A DNA stretch of 64,000 bases from positions 1 through 64,000 of the forward strand of contig DAIDIG010000010.1 in the NCBI GenBank assembly GCA_027459485.1, given 5' to 3'. Position 1 is the stretch's first letter; the number at the start of each line of letters is the position of its first letter. The notes under the pieces were generated by a model. That model ran no database searches and had not been told where the DNA came from. It saw only the letters and a program-made list of their open reading frames with translations. This stretch comes from Bdellovibrionales bacterium (GTDB lineage: Bacteria > Bdellovibrionota > Bdellovibrionia > Bdellovibrionales > UBA1609). The position numbers and the translations under genes were made by a program. Below, piece by piece: positions 24,780 through 35,066 of this stretch.

Positions 24780-25664
24780 ATGATCAGAGTCAAAAAGGCG
24801 CTTATCCCGGCGGCCGGCCTTGGCACGCGATTCTTGCCGGCGACAAAGTCCATACCTAAAGAAATGCTCCCGGTCGTGGATCAGCCGATTTTACTTTACG
24901 TTGTTGAAGAAGCTGTTCGCGCGGGCATTGAAGACATCGTTTTGATTGCGGGCCGCGGCAAACACGCCATAGAAGATTTTTTTGATCGCTCGTATGAGGT
25001 CGAAGACCAGCTTCTTAAGGCTGGGCGCGAAGACTTGCTTCAGCGAATTCAAAGAATCCGTGACATGGCAAACATCATTAGCATTCGGCAAAAAGAGGCG
25101 CTCGGTTTGGGCCATGCGGTTTTTTGCGGGCAACCCGTTATCGGCAACGAGAATTTCGCCGTATTGCTGGGCGACGAAATCATGTATTCAGAACCCGGCG
25201 AGCCGACCGTCATCGAACAGCTCGCGAAGATTTTTATCGAAACTGGGTTGTCAACTGTGGCGGTTATGGAAGTCGCCCCTCAAGACGTCGAAAAATATGG
25301 CATCGTCGCAGCTGAAAAAACTCGCGATGGGTATTTTCGCGTCAGCGAAGTCATAGAAAAGCCGACGGTACAAAGCGCTCCAAGTCGCCTGGCATTGCCG
25401 GGGCGCTACATATTCACTCCCCAAATCTTCGATTACTTGAGAGACGCCAAGCCCGGCAAGAATAATGAAATTCAGCTCACGGATGCGATGACCGCCCTAG
25501 CTAAAAATCAAGGCCTTCTCAGTACGTTATTTCAAGCTAAGCGATTTGATGCTGGCGATAAACTCGGCTATCTTATTGCAAACATCGAACTTGCTTTAAT
25601 GCGTCCGGATCTCGGGCCGCAATTAAAGCAGTATTTGCGAGGGTTGGCCCGTGAGATTTCGTAG
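24780..25664 (+). CDS. galU: UTP-glucose-1-phosphate uridylyltransferase
   Basis: A 294-residue GalU, full length. It makes UDP-glucose from glucose-1-phosphate and UTP for glycan and envelope synthesis. The signature GLGTRFLPATKSIPKEML is at residues 13-30; FAVLLGDEIM marks the metal/nucleotide site and KYGIVAAEK with VIEKP the sugar-binding region. The last 14 bases overlap the next gene, an exported protein, implying coupled translation. It shares the fold but not close sequence with the MurU-like protein at 2745-3758. Confidence 0.95.
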   Translation: MIRVKKALIPAAGLGTRFLPATKSIPKEMLPVVDQPILLYVVEEAVRAGIEDIVLIAGRGKHAIEDFFDRSYEVEDQLLKAGREDLLQRIQRIRDMANIISIRQKEALGLGHAVFCGQPVIGNENFAVLLGDEIMYSEPGEPTVIEQLAKIFIETGLSTVAVMEVAPQDVEKYGIVAAEKTRDGYFRVSEVIEKPTVQSAPSRLALPGRYIFTPQIFDYLRDAKPGKNNEIQLTDAMTALAKNQGLLSTLFQAKRFDAGDKLGYLIANIELALMRPDLGPQLKQYLRGLAREIS

Positions 25665-26547
25665 CTCGCTTTTTTTTGTAGCCGTACTATTTTATTCTTC
25701 GTTTGGCCACGCTTACATCCCACCGTATTGGATGATCTTGTCGCGAACGGCGCAAAACCACGGCAAAGGCGCTTATACCATCAACGAAGACGTCGCGTTT
25801 CCGAACCCTGCCGCTCCGACTGGAATGAATGGAATGCTGATGACTCACGAACACTGGGTGATTCTCGATGATTTGCACATGCGGCTGGATGTTCGCGGAG
25901 TGGGCGATCTGCAAAACCAAATTCATTTGACATACGTGTATCAAAACGGCGAACGGTATTATTTATCAGAAACTGGCGTACGCCGAGCCTCACGCGCGCC
26001 GGCGACATGGTTTGAACCGTTCTTTACATTTCGCAGTTCCCGCGCCTTTCAATCTTTTGCTGTCGCTCGTGGTGTCACTCCCCCAGACTCGGCACGGAGC
26101 CGACCGCAACGTTTTTCTATAAAAAAGCCGGCCCCGCCGACCGCCGAAGCCTTTCTTCGATTAGCGCGAGTCGACGGTACTGTTTCGTATGCGATCGGCG
26201 AACCGTCCCCCGTCGGTAGTTCAAATTTACTGCCCGGTCTTTGGATCAAGCAGGATCAGTTCGTTGTTAAAAAAGTTCGCTACCCGTCCGGCGTCGAAAT
26301 TTTGGCGCAAAAATATCGTCAATATAAGTCGCTCTGGTATCCCCAGATTTTGTCTGTTAAATGGGCGGACGGTAAAGCCCAAATCACGGTCACTTCGGTC
26401 ACGCCCCTTGCCAATGAAAAGATCGCGAAAAAGCGTGTGAACCCGCGCGAGCTTTCAATGTCAAGGGCGCACGATAACGAACCGGGCTCACCGCTGTTGC
26501 TACCAACAAATTCGGCGGTTCGCGAGTTTTACACTCAAATGAGGTAA
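25651..26547 (+). CDS. Exported protein of unknown function
   Basis: A 298-residue protein overlapping galU by 14 bases and ending two bases before priA, so it sits inside an operon. The signal peptide is about 21 residues (SLFFVAVLFYSSFGHA). The mature part has beta-rich stretches (HEHWVILDDLHMRLDVRG; IHLTYVYQNGERYYLSETGV) and a Pro/Arg-rich centre. The later half, PGLWIKQDQFVVKKVRYPSG, recalls outer-membrane lipoprotein-sorting (LolA-like) open barrels, but the match is only by eye. No catalytic motif. Confidence 0.7.
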   Translation: MRFRSSLFFVAVLFYSSFGHAYIPPYWMILSRTAQNHGKGAYTINEDVAFPNPAAPTGMNGMLMTHEHWVILDDLHMRLDVRGVGDLQNQIHLTYVYQNGERYYLSETGVRRASRAPATWFEPFFTFRSSRAFQSFAVARGVTPPDSARSRPQRFSIKKPAPPTAEAFLRLARVDGTVSYAIGEPSPVGSSNLLPGLWIKQDQFVVKKVRYPSGVEILAQKYRQYKSLWYPQILSVKWADGKAQITVTSVTPLANEKIAKKRVNPRELSMSRAHDNEPGSPLLLPTNSAVREFYTQMR

Positions 26548-26549
26548 CC

Positions 26550-28580
26550 ATGGCGAAAGAACACGAAGCTGTGTCTTTCGCACACGTCGCGGTGAATGCT
26601 CCGCTTCTTCACTCGCTTGTTTATAAATCGAGTGAACGGCTGAACCGCGGCGACTCGGTCTTTGTGCCGCTCGGGCATCGACGTGAGCGCGGAGTTGTGT
26701 TCGATATCAGCCCGCCTAAGACATCCGGCGAATTCACGATTCGCAATGTGTTCGAAAAAGATGAGACTCGCCCCTTGCTCTCAGACGTATTTTTAAAATG
26801 GCTGGAGTGGCTCTCCGAGTATTACGTGCATCCTCTCGGGCAGGTGGCGGCGCTTGCCTTCCCGCCGCTTGATCCTCGCAAAAATTCAAAGCCGCGCTTG
26901 TCAAAAAGGCCGGCGGTCGTGAAAGCGACCGAACTGAAATCGAAGCCAGTTTTGACTGAGGAACAGGCGTATGTCGTTTCGTCAATTTCTGTTGAAAGAA
27001 ATTTTGAGGCACACCTCGTATATGGTGTCACGGGTTCTGGTAAGACCGAAGTTTATTTTCGCGCGCTCGAAAATGCCCTTCAATTAGACGACGGCAAAGG
27101 GCAGGGGCTTGTGCTTGTGCCTGAAATTTCTCTCACGCCTCAGCTCGTTCAACGCTTTGCCGAGCGGTTTGGCGATCAAATCGCGGTTTTGCACTCTCAG
27201 CTGACCGATCGTGAGCGCACGGATCAATGGTGGTCGATGGTTTCGGGCCAAAAAAAAATACTGGTCGGCGCACGATCGGCTCTTTTCTGCCCACTCCCTC
27301 ATTTGCGACTGATCGTCGTCGACGAAGAACACGAGGCGAGCTACAAGCAAGAGGAGAAACTTCGCTACCACGCGCGCGATGCCGCCGTGATGCTCGCGCG
27401 CTCACTCAACATTCCGGTCATTTTAGGCTCTGCGACTCCGAGCCTCGAATCCTGGCTGAATGCGAAGCGCGGCAAATACAAACTCCATAAATTAGAGCGG
27501 CGAGTGGCTGAACGGGCCATGCCGCAAACTGAGATTCTAGATCTTCGCGCGAATAAAAGAGAAAGCGCGCCGGAGGTTTTTTGGTTGTCCCCACAACTCG
27601 AAAGCGCGATGCAATCGGCGCTTGAGCGCAACGAACAGACAGCGTTATTTTTAAATCGGCGCGGTATCGCGCGAACGGTCCTTTGCGGCGAATGCGGCTT
27701 TAGCTATCAGTGCCCCAACTGTACCATTGCGCTCACTCTGCACGGGGAACGAAATTTGGTTTGTCATTTTTGCGACTATCACGAGCTATTAGCGGAAATC
27801 TGCCCGTCTTGCCGCGAAGGTGAACTCAAATCGCTCGGCCTTGGTACCGAACAAATTGAGCGGAGTTTGAAAGAGCGCTTTCCGAACGCCCGGATTGCGC
27901 GTGCCGATCGTGACGAGATCCACTCCCGCGAGTCGCTTGAGAATTTGATTCGGGGAATGGAAGATCACGACATTGACATTCTCGTCGGCACGCAAATGAT
28001 CGCCAAGGGGTTGGATTTTCCAAAACTGACCCTGGTCGGTCTCGTGTTGGCGGATGTTGGGTTTAACATCCCAGATTTTCGCTCAACCGAACGCGCCTAC
28101 CAGCTCGTCACTCAAATGAGCGGGCGTGCCGGTCGCCATCAAATCGACGGCGGGCGAGTCATTGTTCAAACCTATAATGTTGAACATCCGGCACTGCAGT
28201 TCGCGCTCTCTCGAACTTATGCCGAGTTTGCCGACCATGAGCTCGTTTCGCGGGAGGAGTTCGGTTACCCGCCGTTTTGTAAACTGGCCGCAATCCGCGT
28301 TTTGGCCGGTGATCGCGCGCTTGGCGAACAGACAATTGAAAAAATCGCGGTACGGGCCGAGTTGCTCAAAAAGCAGCTCGCGGCTTATGGTGACATTCAA
28401 ATTTTAGGCCCGGCCGAGGCGCCGATGGCCCGGCTCCGAGGCCAGTATCGATTTCACTCGCTATTCAAATCGAAGGGATCGCATTTAAGTGCATTCTGTC
28501 GCCAGCTCCTCGGTGATGAAAAGTGGATCCCCTCATCGACCAAAGTACAGGTCGACATCGATCCGATGAGTTTGCTTTAA
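26550..28580 (+). CDS. priA: PriA, primosomal helicase
   Basis: The 676-residue replication-restart helicase, a little shorter than the E. coli protein. The 3'-DNA-binding domain occupies about 1-105, followed by the superfamily-2 helicase: Walker A GVTGSGKTEVYF, DEEH box VVDEEHEASYKQ, and motif III ILGSATPS. The zinc region (CGECGFSYQCPNC ... CHFCDYH ... CPSC) carries eight cysteines. Later motifs GTQMIAKGLDFP and QMSGRAGRH complete the helicase core. It begins two bases after the previous stop. Confidence 0.97.
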   Translation: MAKEHEAVSFAHVAVNAPLLHSLVYKSSERLNRGDSVFVPLGHRRERGVVFDISPPKTSGEFTIRNVFEKDETRPLLSDVFLKWLEWLSEYYVHPLGQVAALAFPPLDPRKNSKPRLSKRPAVVKATELKSKPVLTEEQAYVVSSISVERNFEAHLVYGVTGSGKTEVYFRALENALQLDDGKGQGLVLVPEISLTPQLVQRFAERFGDQIAVLHSQLTDRERTDQWWSMVSGQKKILVGARSALFCPLPHLRLIVVDEEHEASYKQEEKLRYHARDAAVMLARSLNIPVILGSATPSLESWLNAKRGKYKLHKLERRVAERAMPQTEILDLRANKRESAPEVFWLSPQLESAMQSALERNEQTALFLNRRGIARTVLCGECGFSYQCPNCTIALTLHGERNLVCHFCDYHELLAEICPSCREGELKSLGLGTEQIERSLKERFPNARIARADRDEIHSRESLENLIRGMEDHDIDILVGTQMIAKGLDFPKLTLVGLVLADVGFNIPDFRSTERAYQLVTQMSGRAGRHQIDGGRVIVQTYNVEHPALQFALSRTYAEFADHELVSREEFGYPPFCKLAAIRVLAGDRALGEQTIEKIAVRAELLKKQLAAYGDIQILGPAEAPMARLRGQYRFHSLFKSKGSHLSAFCRQLLGDEKWIPSSTKVQVDIDPMSLL

Positions 28581-28588
28581 TAGAAGTA

Positions 28589-29488
28589 ATGAATGACAAC
28601 CTGCAGACGCATGCGTGCCCCCGATGCGGCAACGAAGCCACAAAACTGATCCCCGTTGATGCGGGTATGAAGTTGATTCTTAAACAAACCGGCGAGGGCG
28701 CTCAAGAGCTGCCGGCGCAAGTCTGTTCAGCTTGTTACAACGAGCTCACGGCCAGCGTCTCTCAAGGCGTAAAGCTTCGCCTTGAACAGCAAGCCAAAGA
28801 AAAAAATCGGCACCTTTTATGGAAGAGCCGCGTCGGCATTGTTAAACAGGCCCGGCAAATGATGCAGCAGAAAATGTACTCAGAAGCCGCCGTCAATTAC
28901 GAAAAATATTTACGCGTGCTTGAGATATCATACGACAAAAAATCCGGCGAGTTAACACCCGATCTGTTTGGCAAAAGCTCTCGCTCGAAAGAACTCACGG
29001 TCATCGCCACGTGTTACTGGGATCTCATGCTGATTTACGACACCAATCCGCAATACCGCGATCGCATGATGAAGGCCGCAAAGAAATTGGCAGAATTCGT
29101 TCCCTATTCAACCATATATCCTGACATCGCCAAAAAAGCGCAAATCTTCGCCGGTTCGGCTAAGAATTCCGATATTGTGAATGAATTTTTACGCCTCTCA
29201 AAGGCGGGCCCGGCACGGTGTTTTATCGCCACCTCCGCCTTTGGCAGCGAAAATCACCCGGTGGTTCTCACGTTACGCGAGTTTCGCGATCAGGTGCTCG
29301 TGCGCACAAAAACGGGTATGCGGCTCGTGGTTTTATATTATCGCCACTCCCCCCGGGTCGCGCGTTATTTGGATAGTCGACCAAAACTCGCGCGGGTCGT
29401 CCGCTTGCCGCTCGCTTGTCTTGCGCAGCTTCTGAGGGCGATAACGCGCTTGCGACCCACTAATGCGTCTGGTACCTTTTTTGAATGA
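28589..29488 (+). CDS. Zinc-ribbon plus CFI-box C-terminal domain protein
   Basis: The frame is open from 28523, inside priA, but ATG 28589, eight bases after the priA stop, is the better start; the product is then 299 residues. An N-terminal zinc ribbon (CPRC ... CSAC, about 10-48) is followed by a helical, TPR-like centre (about 80-205) and the motif CFIATSAFGSENHPVVLTLR near 210, which is the hallmark of CFI-box-CTERM proteins. The end holds aromatic/basic helices that may be membrane-associated. The function of this family is not established. It overlaps the next gene by four bases. Confidence 0.75.
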   Translation: MNDNLQTHACPRCGNEATKLIPVDAGMKLILKQTGEGAQELPAQVCSACYNELTASVSQGVKLRLEQQAKEKNRHLLWKSRVGIVKQARQMMQQKMYSEAAVNYEKYLRVLEISYDKKSGELTPDLFGKSSRSKELTVIATCYWDLMLIYDTNPQYRDRMMKAAKKLAEFVPYSTIYPDIAKKAQIFAGSAKNSDIVNEFLRLSKAGPARCFIATSAFGSENHPVVLTLREFRDQVLVRTKTGMRLVVLYYRHSPRVARYLDSRPKLARVVRLPLACLAQLLRAITRLRPTNASGTFFE

Positions 29489-30504
29489 AGTTTGTCATCG
29501 TTTCAGATGGGCTTGCCGGCTTTTTTCTCGCAAATTTGCTGGTGAAGAAAAATCACGACGTTACGCTCGTTGATACCGGCAATGAGCCGCAAACCCCTGA
29601 ACGTTTTCGCGACATCGGGTTTTCATTTTTACCGAACACCGATACCGTTCGCCGCGGCCTTTCGCTTCTCGAAGAAGGTTTTGAAATGCCGTTTGAAATC
29701 CACGAGCATGAAAGAGCGCCGATCACTGTTGAGGGTCATGACATTAAACCGTTTGTCGGGTTTGGCGAAAGTCGATCGGTTGCGGTTCAACCGCTCAGCT
29801 TGTTCAACGCACCGTCCAGTCTATCCATCAGCTGCGCCGAGAAAATGATCATTGAAAATGCCTTGGCCAACCACCGGTTCAAAGTTCTACCGTTTTCAGA
29901 AATGAGTTCGATCCAGATCGTCGGTAATTTAATCGAGCGGATCACGATTAATGGTCAAACTGATCTCGAAGCCGATCGTTATATTTTTCTTAATTCGCCC
30001 CATGAGATTTTGCCAATATTGCCACCGGAGCTCGTCGGCTCAAAAACGCGGACTCGACTTGCGAAAACCTCTTCGTGGGCCCGACTCGCATTGCGGCTGA
30101 ATCATGCCGAGCCTCTGCCGCCAGTCAGAGAACTCGTCTTTTTATTGCCGAATCAGCCCGATGCCCCACCGTGCGTGGGCCAAATCGATGAGAGCCTCCA
30201 CTGTTCAACTTGGTTGACATTTGTACCGACTGAACTAGCCGATGACCCGGCCTATGTCGCCGATACACTGAAAGATATGCGCAAATTGGTCAAAAGGTCG
30301 TTCCCAATGTCAGAACCACAACCCAAAGAAACCGTCGCGGTAGTGCCGCGGGCGCTTGCCGATTTGTCGTGGATTTTTGAAAATCAAGATCTCATGCATA
30401 TAGCGGATAACCTTGTAATTTCTCCGCGCCTCGCGACCCAGTCTGTAGGATTTTCGCAAAGCGTTGAGGCGCTATCGCGCGCCGCAATTTCGTGTTACCA
30501 CTAG
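29485..30504 (+). CDS. FAD/NAD(P)-binding Rossmann-like protein
   Basis: A 339-residue protein with a dinucleotide-binding start (FVIVSDGLAGFFLANLLVKK ... VTLVD, residues 3-32). The usual GxGxxG is changed: SDGLAGFF keeps only part of the pattern, so cofactor binding may be altered. Later sequence resembles the substrate-binding part of glucose-inhibited-division or amine-oxidase-like flavoproteins only loosely (VISPRLATQSVGFSQSVEA near the end recalls the FAD-closing motif). Start overlaps the CFI-box gene by four bases. Substrate unknown. Confidence 0.65.
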   Translation: MKFVIVSDGLAGFFLANLLVKKNHDVTLVDTGNEPQTPERFRDIGFSFLPNTDTVRRGLSLLEEGFEMPFEIHEHERAPITVEGHDIKPFVGFGESRSVAVQPLSLFNAPSSLSISCAEKMIIENALANHRFKVLPFSEMSSIQIVGNLIERITINGQTDLEADRYIFLNSPHEILPILPPELVGSKTRTRLAKTSSWARLALRLNHAEPLPPVRELVFLLPNQPDAPPCVGQIDESLHCSTWLTFVPTELADDPAYVADTLKDMRKLVKRSFPMSEPQPKETVAVVPRALADLSWIFENQDLMHIADNLVISPRLATQSVGFSQSVEALSRAAISCYH

Positions 30505-30522
30505 CCCACTATTAACGACACA

Positions 30523-30572
30523 CTTTCCGTTTCTTTCTGGTGCTTCGTAAGCAACGAAGTTCCTGCGGAAAG
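30523..30572 (+). promoter_or_regulatory. Structured leader of rpsB, possible S2 autoregulatory element
   Basis: Two nested stems: CTTTCCG (30523) pairs with CGGAAAG (30566-30572), and inside them CTTCGT pairs with ACGAAG around the loop AAGCA (30543-30559). The structure ends 12 bases before the ribosome site AGAGAGG and 25 before ATG 30597. Leaders of rpsB bind S2 in other proteobacteria and repress translation; by position this is a candidate for the same control, but I cannot match it to a known motif. Confidence 0.45.
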
Positions 30573-30596
30573 GTGGATTAACCAGAGAGGTACAAT

Positions 30597-31543
30597 ATGT
30601 CCGTCACGATTAAAGAGATGCTCGACGCCGGTGTGCACTTCGGCCACCAAACCCAGCGTTGGAACCCAAAAATGAAACCTTATGTTTATGCCGATCGAGG
30701 TGGAATCCACATCATCGATTTGCAAAAAACGGTTGTGCACGCCAAGCACGCGTCTGATTTTATTAAATCGGTTGCAGCGCGCGGCGGCCGGTTGATTTTT
30801 GTCGGCACAAAAAAGCAAGCCGTTGAACCGATTTTAGAAGCGGCTAATAAGTGCGGGCAGTTTCATGTGACGAAGCGGTGGCTTGGCGGGATGCTCACGA
30901 ACTTTCAAACGATTCAAGCGAGCGTCATGCGGCTTCGAAAAATCGACCAGATGCGTGAAAAGCGCGAGCTCGACTACTTCTCTAAAAAAGAACGCGCTCA
31001 AATTGAAAAAGAATATATAAAACTCAACGATTATCTCAGTGGCATTCGAGAAATGAAAGATATGCCGTCGGCCATGTTCGTCATTGATCTCAACAAGGAG
31101 CACATCGCGGTTGCCGAAGCTAAACGGTTGGGCATTCCAGTTGTCGCGATTGCCGACACAAACACCGATCCCGAGCTGATCGACTTCCCAATCCCCGGTA
31201 ACGATGATGCGATTCGTTCCATTAAGCTTTTTGCCAATATGGTCGCCGATGCGTACATCGAAGGCGCAAAAGTTTGGCAGGAAGAATTGAAAAAAATGGC
31301 AGATTCAAAAGCGAAAGAAGAAAAAGTAGAGCGTCCCGTTAAAGCAGAACGGCCATCGCGTCGCTCTGAAGCGGCCAGCGAAGGCGGCCCCGCCGTCATC
31401 AAAGTCGCAAAGGGTCGCAAGTTCGTCGCTGCCGGAACTGCCGATGAAGTTGAAATCGAAATGGAACTTGATTCGCGCGAAACCGAAGAGCCGCAAGAAA
31501 CTGAAACTGACACAAGCGCGACGCCCACCGGAGGGTCCGAGAA

Positions 31544-31547
<4 letters not shown>
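30597..31547 (+). CDS. rpsB: 30S ribosomal protein S2
   Basis: Ribosomal protein S2 of 316 residues. The core (about 1-230) is typical: [19 protein letters not shown] at the N-terminus, [28 protein letters not shown] and [11 protein letters not shown]. After residue 235 there is an extra tail of about 80 residues, first basic ([19 protein letters not shown]) and then acidic and Thr-rich, not found in E. coli S2 (241 residues). The stop overlaps the tsf start by four bases. The ribosome site AGAGAGG is strong and a stem-loop leader precedes it. Confidence 0.98.
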
Positions 31548-32907
<1,360 letters not shown>

Positions 32908-32923
32908 AAATAGGATCAAGGCG

Positions 32924-33481
32924 ATGACAGAACAGCTCAAGTCCAAAGCGGAAAACTCAATGAAAGCCGCAATTGCGGCGCTAGCGAATGAACTAAAAAA
33001 GGTCAGGACAGGTCGAGCACAAGTCAGTATGCTCGATTCCGTTCGCGTGAACTACTACGGTCAGCTTGTGCCGCTCAACCAAGTGGGTTCCGTTTCATGC
33101 CCAGACGCGCGATCTTTCATGATCGCCCCGTGGGAGACAAATTTACTTAAAGAAATCGAGCAGTCGATCATAAAGAGCGATATTGGTATGGCGCCGCAAA
33201 ACGACGGCAAAGTGATTCGTCTTCGCTTGCCCGAATTAACCGAAGAGCGCCGCAAAGACCTTGTTAAAAATATCAAGAAAATCGTTGAGGACGCGCGGGT
33301 CGCAATTCGAATGGCTCGCCGGGAGGCCAATGACGCGCTGAAAGAAGCCCTGAAAAATAAGGCAATCAGCGAAGACGAAAACAAAAAGGCCACTGATACC
33401 ATTCAAAAACTGACGGACGATCACATTAAAAAAATTGACCAGATCGGCGTCGACAAAGAAAAAGAACTTCTGACTCTTTAG
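32924..33481 (+). CDS. frr: Ribosome recycling factor
   Basis: RRF of 185 residues, the standard length. It releases ribosomes from mRNA after termination with EF-G. Conserved stretches are LKKVRTGRAQVSMLDSVRV near residue 26, PLNQVGSVSCPDARSF, and RLPELTEERRKDLVKNIKK. ATG 32924 has AAGG at a good distance. Twelve bases separate it from uppS. Confidence 0.98.
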   Translation: MTEQLKSKAENSMKAAIAALANELKKVRTGRAQVSMLDSVRVNYYGQLVPLNQVGSVSCPDARSFMIAPWETNLLKEIEQSIIKSDIGMAPQNDGKVIRLRLPELTEERRKDLVKNIKKIVEDARVAIRMARREANDALKEALKNKAISEDENKKATDTIQKLTDDHIKKIDQIGVDKEKELLTL

Positions 33482-33493
33482 CCAAGATCGCCG

Positions 33494-34225
33494 ATGAGTA
33501 AAGCCAACCACGTAGCAATCATCATGGACGGTAACGGGCGCTGGGCGCAAAGCCGTAGCCGCCCTAGAACTTACGGTCACATTCAGGGTGCGCGCGTGGC
33601 AAAAAAAATTATAACCGCGGCTGTCGAGCGCGGTCTTTCGCACCTAACCTTGTTTGCATTTAGCACAGAGAATTGGCAGCGGCCGAAAACTGAGGTGAGT
33701 TTTTTGATGCGTCTTTTGGCCCATCAGATTCGCCGTGAGCAAAAAACGTTGATGACGAACAACGTGCGCTTCAGCACGATTGGTGACTTGTCGGCACTCC
33801 CAAACTTTGCGAAACAAGTTGTCGTCGATGCCACAAAATTGACAGAGGATAACACGGGCCTGCGCTTGATATTCGCCCTCAACTACGGCGGCCAACAAGA
33901 GATTCTAAATGCCGTAAAAAAGGTGGCGGCTGAGGTTCAGCGCGGGGCACTTAACCCTGAGGAATTGACTCAAGAAACTTTTTCTTCTTTTTTAGATACT
34001 CATGCATTCCCGCCTCCGGATCTCATTATTCGCACGAGCGGCGAAAAGCGAATCTCCAATTTCATATTGTGGTCAAGTGCCTATTCTGAAATGTATTTTG
34101 TCGAAAAGCACTGGCCCGATTTTACCGCCTATGATTTCGATCTTGCGCTTGCCGATTTCACCAAGCGCTCCCGTCGTTTCGGCAAAGTACTAGAGTCCAT
34201 ACCCCCGGTGGCGGTCGCACCTTGA
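33494..34225 (+). CDS. uppS: Undecaprenyl diphosphate synthase (cis-prenyltransferase)
   Basis: UppS, 243 residues. It builds the C55 lipid carrier for murein and other envelope polymers. Signatures are HVAIIMDGNGRWAQ near the start with the catalytic Asp, TLFAFSTENWQRP, NYGGQQEI, and the closing RTSGEKRISNFILWSSAYSE. The stop overlaps the TTG start of cdsA by four bases (TTGA). The dxr gene found next to uppS in many bacteria is not here. Confidence 0.97.
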   Translation: MSKANHVAIIMDGNGRWAQSRSRPRTYGHIQGARVAKKIITAAVERGLSHLTLFAFSTENWQRPKTEVSFLMRLLAHQIRREQKTLMTNNVRFSTIGDLSALPNFAKQVVVDATKLTEDNTGLRLIFALNYGGQQEILNAVKKVAAEVQRGALNPEELTQETFSSFLDTHAFPPPDLIIRTSGEKRISNFILWSSAYSEMYFVEKHWPDFTAYDFDLALADFTKRSRRFGKVLESIPPVAVAP

Positions 34226-35043
34226 CGACTTCTCTTCAAAAACGAATTGTTTCGGCTGCCGTGATGCTTTTGCTGATGGGGCTAACGGTGAAGCTTTTCG
34301 GGGCTCGAGGCCTACTGGCCTTGGGCCTTATCATTTGTTCAGTCGGTGTTTATGAATTCGTGCAACTCACAATCGTACCGCTTAATCAGGCGCCCTGGTT
34401 GATATGGTTCTACAACTTAATAGCCACCCTCGTATTGGTGGCTGCTGGCGTAAGTGATCCTGCACATTGGGTTTACCTTTTTCTAGCGCTCATACCGGTT
34501 ACATTGTCGCTTGCACTCTGGTCGCGACGCGATTTCGCCGATCCATTTTCCCTGCAGCCGTTTGCTGGGCAAATGACCCTCGGGCTTCTTTATACGGGAG
34601 TGCTACCCGGCATGACGTTACATCTTCTGCTTACACCTTTGGGCACCAAGTGGTTTGCACTTTTGCTTTCAGTCGTTTTTGCCGGCGACATCTGCGCATA
34701 TATGGGCGGCTCGATTTTTGGCGGGCCAAAGCTCATGCCCACGGTTTCACCAAACAAGACCATTTCCGGTTCGATATCAGGTTTAGTGGGTTCAGTGGTT
34801 ATCGGAATAATTTTTGCTAAAGTTTTTAAAATGTCGACCTCGCTCTTTGTCTCGATCGGTTTGTCTCTCACAATCGGTGCTGTGGCTCAAAGCGGTGATC
34901 TGTTCGAGTCGCTATTGAAACGGAACCGGAACGTGAAAGACTCCGGCCATTTTCTGCCTGGTCATGGGGGCGTTCTAGATCGTCTAGACGGGGTTTATTT
35001 CGCGGCTCCTATAATTCTTTGCGCCGCCCACTGGTTTTCATAA
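34222..35043 (+). CDS. cdsA: Phosphatidate cytidylyltransferase
   Basis: CdsA, 273 residues from TTG 34222. It makes CDP-diacylglycerol, the precursor of bacterial phospholipids. The protein has about seven to eight membrane helices and the family signature toward its C-terminus, VKDSGHFLPGHGGVLDRLDG, with SGDLFESLLKR before it. It is coupled to uppS and ends 23 bases before the rseP start. Confidence 0.96.
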   Translation: MTTSLQKRIVSAAVMLLLMGLTVKLFGARGLLALGLIICSVGVYEFVQLTIVPLNQAPWLIWFYNLIATLVLVAAGVSDPAHWVYLFLALIPVTLSLALWSRRDFADPFSLQPFAGQMTLGLLYTGVLPGMTLHLLLTPLGTKWFALLLSVVFAGDICAYMGGSIFGGPKLMPTVSPNKTISGSISGLVGSVVIGIIFAKVFKMSTSLFVSIGLSLTIGAVAQSGDLFESLLKRNRNVKDSGHFLPGHGGVLDRLDGVYFAAPIILCAAHWFS

Positions 35044-35066
35044 CGGATATTACTTACAATGGTTGG

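Noticed and set aside
24780-25664. galU as a duplicate of the MurU-like gene
   Set aside because: They share only the nucleotidyltransferase fold signature; lengths, C-terminal domains and contexts differ.
30538-30554. Sigma-54 promoter before rpsB
   Set aside because: GG and GC are 10 bases apart, but the surrounding boxes do not match, and the bases are explained by the stem-loop leader of a housekeeping operon.
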